A DNA stretch of 9,399 bases from Methanothrix sp. GTDB taxonomy: Archaea; Halobacteriota; Methanosarcinia; Methanotrichales; Methanotrichaceae. The stretch covers positions 1 to 9,399 of the forward strand of contig JAAZNX010000074.1 of NCBI GenBank assembly GCA_012798025.1, read 5' to 3'. Made by a program: the position numbers and the translations under genes. Shown here in pieces: positions 6,509 through 9,399 of this stretch. Under the pieces are notes generated by a model, which was not told the DNA's origin, searched no databases, and worked only from the letters and a program-made list of their open reading frames with translations. Numbering within the stretch: the stretch's first letter is position 1; every line of letters begins with the position of its first letter.

Positions 6509-7520
6509 TCGTTTCAGCAGCATCATAGAAGACGATCTCAAGAAACAGTTAAAGAAGATGGTAAAAGATGGGGAGGGGTATCACCCCTTTGCTGGAGATG
6601 TACTCCGATCCTTAGAAGAATATCTGCTCAGACAGGGAAGAAGAATTGCCTCCAGCAGTACATTGATGGTTTACAACGGCTATACATCACAAATTGATGA
6701 TCGAATAACGAGAGCAGGCTCAAGCATTGAGCTTTACAGACACAGCATACTTGCTCACGATGACATAGCAGATGCCGAAATGTTCAGGCGAGGTGGCAAA
6801 ACTTTGCACAAGCTCTTTGAGGAGGGGTACGATGAGCATTTTGGTATAGGAACTGCGATATTTGCCGGCAACATGCTTTACTCATTCTCCTTGCAAACGA
6901 TGCTGCAATCAGGCTTTGATGACGATAAGCTCAAAGACGTTGTTAATCTTCTGGCATCTGGTTATAAAGATGTAAATGAAAGCCAGATACTGGATCTGCT
7001 ATTTGAATATAAAACGCCAACCGTTGAAGAATGGAGCGCTATGGCCAGCAAAAGGGCAGCATCCCTCTTCAGAGCTTCCATGCTAGCGGGAGCGATCCTG
7101 GCGTCGGCTCCAAAGAGAGATTTGACCCTTCTGGAGCACGCTTCAAGACACATAGGATACGCCTTCGACATTCAAGACGACATCATAGACACCTTTGCAG
7201 TTAAGGAGGAGTACGGCAGAGAGCCTGGCGGAGATCTATTAAAAAGAAAAAAGCCGCTGCATATTATACTAGCTATGCAAAAAGAACCGAGCATAGCATC
7301 TTTAATTGAAGGAGGCACCGATGTCGCTGAGGTGGACATATTGCGCATCAGGGAGCTCATAAGAGACTGCGGTGCATTGGATGAGGCAAAATCCATCTCC
7401 AGACAACACGGAAAAGAGGCAAAAGAGCTGATATCGCTGACAGAAATGGATCAAGGCACAAAGGGATCTCTTATTGCTCTTATAAATTATGTGGAGGAGA
7501 GCCTGGACTGGTACAGATGA
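6486..7520 (+). CDS. Polyprenyl diphosphate synthase (trans-type, class I)
   Basis: A 344-residue member of the trans-isoprenyl diphosphate synthase family, which extends an allylic diphosphate with isopentenyl diphosphate units in the cytoplasm. The first Asp-rich motif is D92-D-I-A-D96 with R101-R102-G after it. The second is D231-D-I-I-D235, both binding Mg-diphosphate. GRR at 51-53 and the late K-K-P segment (255-257) complete the active site. The fifth residue before the first motif is S87, a small residue that in this family permits products longer than C15-C20, so a long chain is possible. In methanogens such products feed archaeal lipids or the methanophenazine tail. The ATG at 6486 is preferred over the in-frame GTG at 6462 because GGAGG (6473-6477) lies eight bases before it. 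It overlaps the upstream gene by 23 bases and ends four bases from the convergent secreted-protein gene. Confidence 0.92.
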   Translation: MENMNVLDRFSSIIEDDLKKQLKKMVKDGEGYHPFAGDVLRSLEEYLLRQGRRIASSSTLMVYNGYTSQIDDRITRAGSSIELYRHSILAHDDIADAEMFRRGGKTLHKLFEEGYDEHFGIGTAIFAGNMLYSFSLQTMLQSGFDDDKLKDVVNLLASGYKDVNESQILDLLFEYKTPTVEEWSAMASKRAASLFRASMLAGAILASAPKRDLTLLEHASRHIGYAFDIQDDIIDTFAVKEEYGREPGGDLLKRKKPLHIILAMQKEPSIASLIEGGTDVAEVDILRIRELIRDCGALDEAKSISRQHGKEAKELISLTEMDQGTKGSLIALINYVEESLDWYR

Positions 7521-7524
7521 CTGC

Positions 7525-8133
7525 CTAATGTTTCACTGCCGTGGCATTTCCCTCCCCTGCGAACTCGCCCCCGGACCTCAGGATATATGTTCCCGATATG
7601 GTATTATTTACCATAAATAGATCGAGATCATACTGATCATTTTTCTGATTTGCATATTCCGGCGTAGCAGACTTCGTGGTCAAATGAAGTTCATTTCCTG
7701 TTACAGATCCGCTGGCTGTTACGGATTTCTTTGCGCCATCCCCCGTCAGTGTGCCATAACCCATGATTATGGCTCCGCCTGAGACCCATAGGGTCAGGTC
7801 GAGCGACCTGTCTGCTCGATCGTCGAATTTTATCGACCATTTGCCGCTCACATCCATTGTGGTATCTTCTTGCTGTTCCAGAGTCGATGGAGTTTGATTG
7901 GCACTTGTGCTGGCGGTTTGGTTGAGGGTCTGGTTTTGGCTGGTCGGCTTGACCAAAGGCACGGGTTTTGTTTTCGGCATATCCATGTTAGGACTTGAGA
8001 TGCGGGGAGTTGGCATATCCATGTTCGGAACGCTCATGCTAGGAACTGCGATATCCCCAGGATCGACTGCATGAGCTTGTATCGATAAACATGAGAGCAA
8101 TAAAGCCGATGACAGTATGCTCATCAATCTCAT
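7525..8133 (-). CDS. Secreted protein with PNMDMP repeats and a C-terminal beta-rich domain
   Basis: A 202-residue exported protein of no named family. Residues 1-22 form a signal peptide with cleavage probably after AHA (MRLMSILSSALLLSCLSIQA then HA|VDPG). A Cys at 15 lies within the hydrophobic core and is a poor lipobox, so lipid attachment is unlikely. Residues 30-63 are Pro/Met-rich with the hexapeptide PNMDMP at 36-41 and 48-53, a 12-residue period. A Thr/Gln/Asn linker with three NQT sequons follows (67-81). Residues about 94-202 alternate polar and hydrophobic residues (SGKWSIKF, LDLTLWVSGG, GNELHLTT, DQYDLDLFMV, ISGTYILRSG), suggesting a lipocalin-like or jelly-roll beta domain. A TATA box (8179-8186) and GAGGT at a seven-base spacing support the start. 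Function unknown. Confidence 0.75.
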   Translation of the reverse strand: MRLMSILSSALLLSCLSIQAHAVDPGDIAVPSMSVPNMDMPTPRISSPNMDMPKTKPVPLVKPTSQNQTLNQTASTSANQTPSTLEQQEDTTMDVSGKWSIKFDDRADRSLDLTLWVSGGAIIMGYGTLTGDGAKKSVTASGSVTGNELHLTTKSATPEYANQKNDQYDLDLFMVNNTISGTYILRSGGEFAGEGNATAVKH

Positions 8134-8178
8134 TGGATCGACCTCTCTTGTGGCTGTCTATGCCTCTTGTACCATGTC

Positions 8179-8186
8179 TATATATA
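8179..8186 (-). promoter_or_regulatory. TATA box for the secreted protein gene
   Basis: TATATATA, followed on the minus strand by gacatgg, lies 46-53 bases before the ATG at 8133. The expected start of transcription is near 8155, leaving a leader of about 20 bases that includes the GAGGT binding site. It is the strongest TATA match in the window. Confidence 0.6.
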
Positions 8187-8210
8187 CTCCAAGGAGTCTG
8201 ATTTTTAGGA

Positions 8211-8269
8211 GGGATAAGCCGTGACTTGGTATTGCAACCCATTACCCTTCCGACCCACGGCTTTATCCC
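8211..8269. repeat. Long inverted repeat (13-14 bp arms, 32-base loop)
   Basis: The left arm GGGATAAGCCGTG (8211-8223) pairs with the right arm CACGGCTTTATCCC (8256-8269), leaving one unpaired base in the right arm. It lies between the stop of the SemiSWEET gene (8287) and the promoter of the secreted-protein gene (8179-8186). On the minus strand it begins about 18 bases after the SemiSWEET stop. It could be a terminator-like or RNA-stabilising hairpin, an operator region, or a small mobile repeat. No T-run follows on either strand, so a classical intrinsic terminator is not supported. Confidence 0.65.
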
Positions 8270-8286
8270 AATTCTATGATGCCGCT

Positions 8287-8547
8287 TCATTTGTTCTTTC
8301 TGTATTTTAAATATAGTCCTATCGCAACCATCAAGGTCAAAAAGGAGACTGCATTGGAGACGATGAGAATCTCATCCTTGATGTGTATGCCGTAGAGCAG
8401 CCATAGGAAGATTCCCACGAAGAATTGAAGCAGCATGAATAGACTTACATCTGCTACCGATTCCGTCCGGTAGATCTTCAGAATCTGTGGCACAAAGCCG
8501 AACATGGTCAGAAGCGCAGCGCCTGAACCTACGAACTCCCACTGCAT
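8287..8547 (-). CDS. SemiSWEET-type sugar transporter (MtN3/PQ-loop)
   Basis: An 86-residue protein with three membrane segments (about 4-24, 35-53, 58-80), the length and layout of SemiSWEETs, which dimerise to move sugars across the membrane down their gradient. The PQ-loop pair P20-Q21 lies in GFVPQILKIYRT. W49 (in LWLLYG) and N65 (in SNAVS) match the Trp and Asn that line the sugar site in characterised bacterial SemiSWEETs. The C-terminus is short and basic (KYRKNK), fitting a cytoplasmic tail. No clear ribosome binding site precedes the ATG, and a TATA-like box at 8571-8577 suggests a leaderless transcript. The substrate cannot be read from the sequence. Possibly it handles sugars for glycogen or surface glycans, which is speculation. 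Confidence 0.9.
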   Translation of the reverse strand: MQWEFVGSGAALLTMFGFVPQILKIYRTESVADVSLFMLLQFFVGIFLWLLYGIHIKDEILIVSNAVSFLTLMVAIGLYLKYRKNK

Positions 8548-8570
8548 CTGTACTCGATTGCACCTGATGG

Positions 8571-8577
8571 TATATTA
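8571..8577 (-). promoter_or_regulatory. Possible TATA box for the SemiSWEET gene
   Basis: TAATATA on the minus strand is centred about 27 bases before the ATG at 8547, predicting a leaderless mRNA. This agrees with the lack of a ribosome binding site. Confidence 0.4.
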
Positions 8578-8605
8578 GGCTATTAGGATATCGGCTCAGC
8601 GTGCG

Positions 8606-8619
8606 AGAAAAAGATAAAA
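8606..8619 (-). terminator. T-rich terminator after the DUF2284 gene
   Basis: Just after the DUF2284 stop (8623-8625) the minus strand reads CTTTTATCTTTTTCTC, a pyrimidine tract with two T-runs. Such tracts terminate archaeal RNA polymerase without a hairpin. It lies before the SemiSWEET promoter and would separate the two genes. Confidence 0.45.
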
Positions 8620-8622
8620 GGC

Positions 8623-9222
8623 CTAATCGAGCAGCACAAGGCAGAAGAGCTCTACTTTTTCTCTGCAATCTCCAAGAACCTTGGGCTTGTAGCCTGCGTT
8701 CTGCAGGGTCTTGAAGACATCTATGCCGCAGGCCTCCATAGAGGGGCGCATGATATCTTTGTGTCTGCATTTCACAGCATCCAGGTCGAAGACTGCCTGA
8801 TCCTTCTTGAGCATCTCCTCTATGACACAGGCCTCACAGAGGGTGCAGGGCAGGGCACCCATGCCAAAGGCTTTGTAGTATCCAGCAAGGAAGGCCGTCC
8901 GCTCAAGCTCATATAAGGTTTTGTGCACTTTGGTGAGGGAATTCCAGAAGGCGTGGTGGATGTGCTTGGGCAGAAGCTTCTGGTCCGGCTTGGTCTCAAA
9001 TCTGGCGAGAACTGCCTGGCGGTACGCCGAAAGGACGGCCCTAGTCTCCTGCGGCGTGGGAGAATAAGGCGGGCAGCAGAGGTGCTTTCCATAAGCCCTG
9101 CAACCATATTTGCACTTCAGACGCACCCAGTCGGCTACTACTATTACCTCCGTGGAGATGGGCTTGAGGTCTTCATGGACGGTCTTCAATTCCGAGAGGA
9201 GGCTATCAAGATCTTTGCTCAT
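8623..9222 (-). CDS. DUF2284 Cys-rich predicted metal-binding protein
   Basis: From the ATG at 9222 the protein has 199 residues, the usual size for DUF2284. Cys clusters are C37-KYG-C41, C49-C50-PPYSPTP (the family's CPP-like signature), C126-TL-C129-EA-C132, C152, C165 (in RPSMEACGIDVF), C186 and C194. The clusters suggest iron-sulfur or other metal binding in the cytoplasm; the activity is unknown. The frame stays open to an ATG at 9300 (225 residues), but the extra 26 residues are Lys/Ser-rich and overlap a TATA-like box at 9249-9258. Its expected transcription start is near 9227, so MSKDLDSLL is the better start. An AGGAGA further upstream is 17 bases away and would not fit such a transcript, so the start is the weak point. 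Confidence 0.85.
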   Translation of the reverse strand: MSKDLDSLLSELKTVHEDLKPISTEVIVVADWVRLKCKYGCRAYGKHLCCPPYSPTPQETRAVLSAYRQAVLARFETKPDQKLLPKHIHHAFWNSLTKVHKTLYELERTAFLAGYYKAFGMGALPCTLCEACVIEEMLKKDQAVFDLDAVKCRHKDIMRPSMEACGIDVFKTLQNAGYKPKVLGDCREKVELFCLVLLD

Positions 9223-9248
9223 AATTATCCATGATATGTCTCCTGAAA

Positions 9249-9258
9249 ATAAATATTT
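9249..9258 (-). promoter_or_regulatory. Possible TATA box for the DUF2284 gene
   Basis: AAATATTTAT on the minus strand is centred about 32 bases before the ATG at 9222, giving a near-leaderless transcript. It is the only TATA-like match close upstream. Confidence 0.4.
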
Positions 9259-9300
9259 TAGGCTCCTCGCCGAAATCTTGTGGTTGAATTTCCGCATCAA

Positions 9301-9399
9301 GTTTCACAACAGATACGCAAAGTCGAAGAGAATTTGCAACTCCCAGAAAAAATAGCGATGAGCAAAAAAGTTGTGCGCGGCTAAACAGAGCCTAGATTA
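9301..9399. other. No gene seen at the right edge
   Basis: The last 99 bases show no convincing coding sequence, RNA or repeat on either strand. They may belong to the intergenic region upstream of the DUF2284 gene. Confidence 0.4.

Noticed and set aside
8211..8269. tRNA or intron-containing tRNA at the inverted repeat
   Set aside because: There is no T-psi-C-like GTTCRA box, no anticodon arm and no CCA-compatible acceptor; only one long stem is present.
8372..8770. Minus-strand ORF of 132 codons spanning the DUF2284 and SemiSWEET genes
   Set aside because: Out of frame with two well-supported genes and crosses a promoter and terminator region.

Overview
The window looks archaeal, most likely from a Methanothrix (Methanosaeta)-like methanogen. 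This rests on AT-rich TATA-box promoters with short or absent leaders, surface proteins rich in Ser, Thr and N-glycosylation sequons, a DUF1616 membrane protein, a DUF2284 metal-binding protein, a polyprenyl diphosphate synthase, and relics of STAS and archaeal winged-helix genes. The genus is an inference from gene flavour, not from any marker gene.

Layout. Positions 1-254 are the edge of an IS3-type insertion sequence: the start of its helix-turn-helix OrfA reads out of the window on the minus strand, with a probable terminal inverted repeat at 231-254. A small nitroreductase (346-852, +) follows with its own promoter. Positions 853-1094 hold no intact gene but do hold the C-terminal relic of a winged-helix regulator (minus strand). 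A large surface protein (1095-3647, +) has a DUF1616 membrane module, a Ser/Thr-rich stalk and four 99-residue repeats arranged A-B-A'-B'. It meets a radical SAM/SPASM-like protein (minus) tail to tail with a 16-bp overlap. Upstream of that gene, 4730-5092 is a decayed STAS-domain gene (anti-sigma-factor-antagonist type) broken by a stop and several frameshifts. Its last 36 codons happen to lie in frame with the radical SAM gene, so the longest ORF there probably overstates the protein.

On the plus strand, 5186-6076 encodes a single-pass Ser-rich exported protein. It is followed by an unrecognised 128-residue protein whose 3' end overlaps a type E-polyprenyl diphosphate synthase (6486-7520), a likely two-gene translational unit. 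The remaining genes are on the minus strand: a secreted protein with a short repeat and a beta-rich domain (7525-8133), a SemiSWEET sugar transporter (8287-8547) and a Cys-rich DUF2284 protein (8623-9222). A strong inverted repeat (8211-8269) lies between the first two of these.

Functionally this is an accessory, cell-envelope-leaning neighbourhood: three exported or surface proteins, a sugar transporter and an isoprenoid chain enzyme, with an insertion sequence and two gene relics marking turnover. No single pathway ties all the genes together. The most informative observations are the decayed STAS gene that probably creates a false N-terminus on the radical SAM gene, and the dimeric higher-order repeat in the large surface protein.
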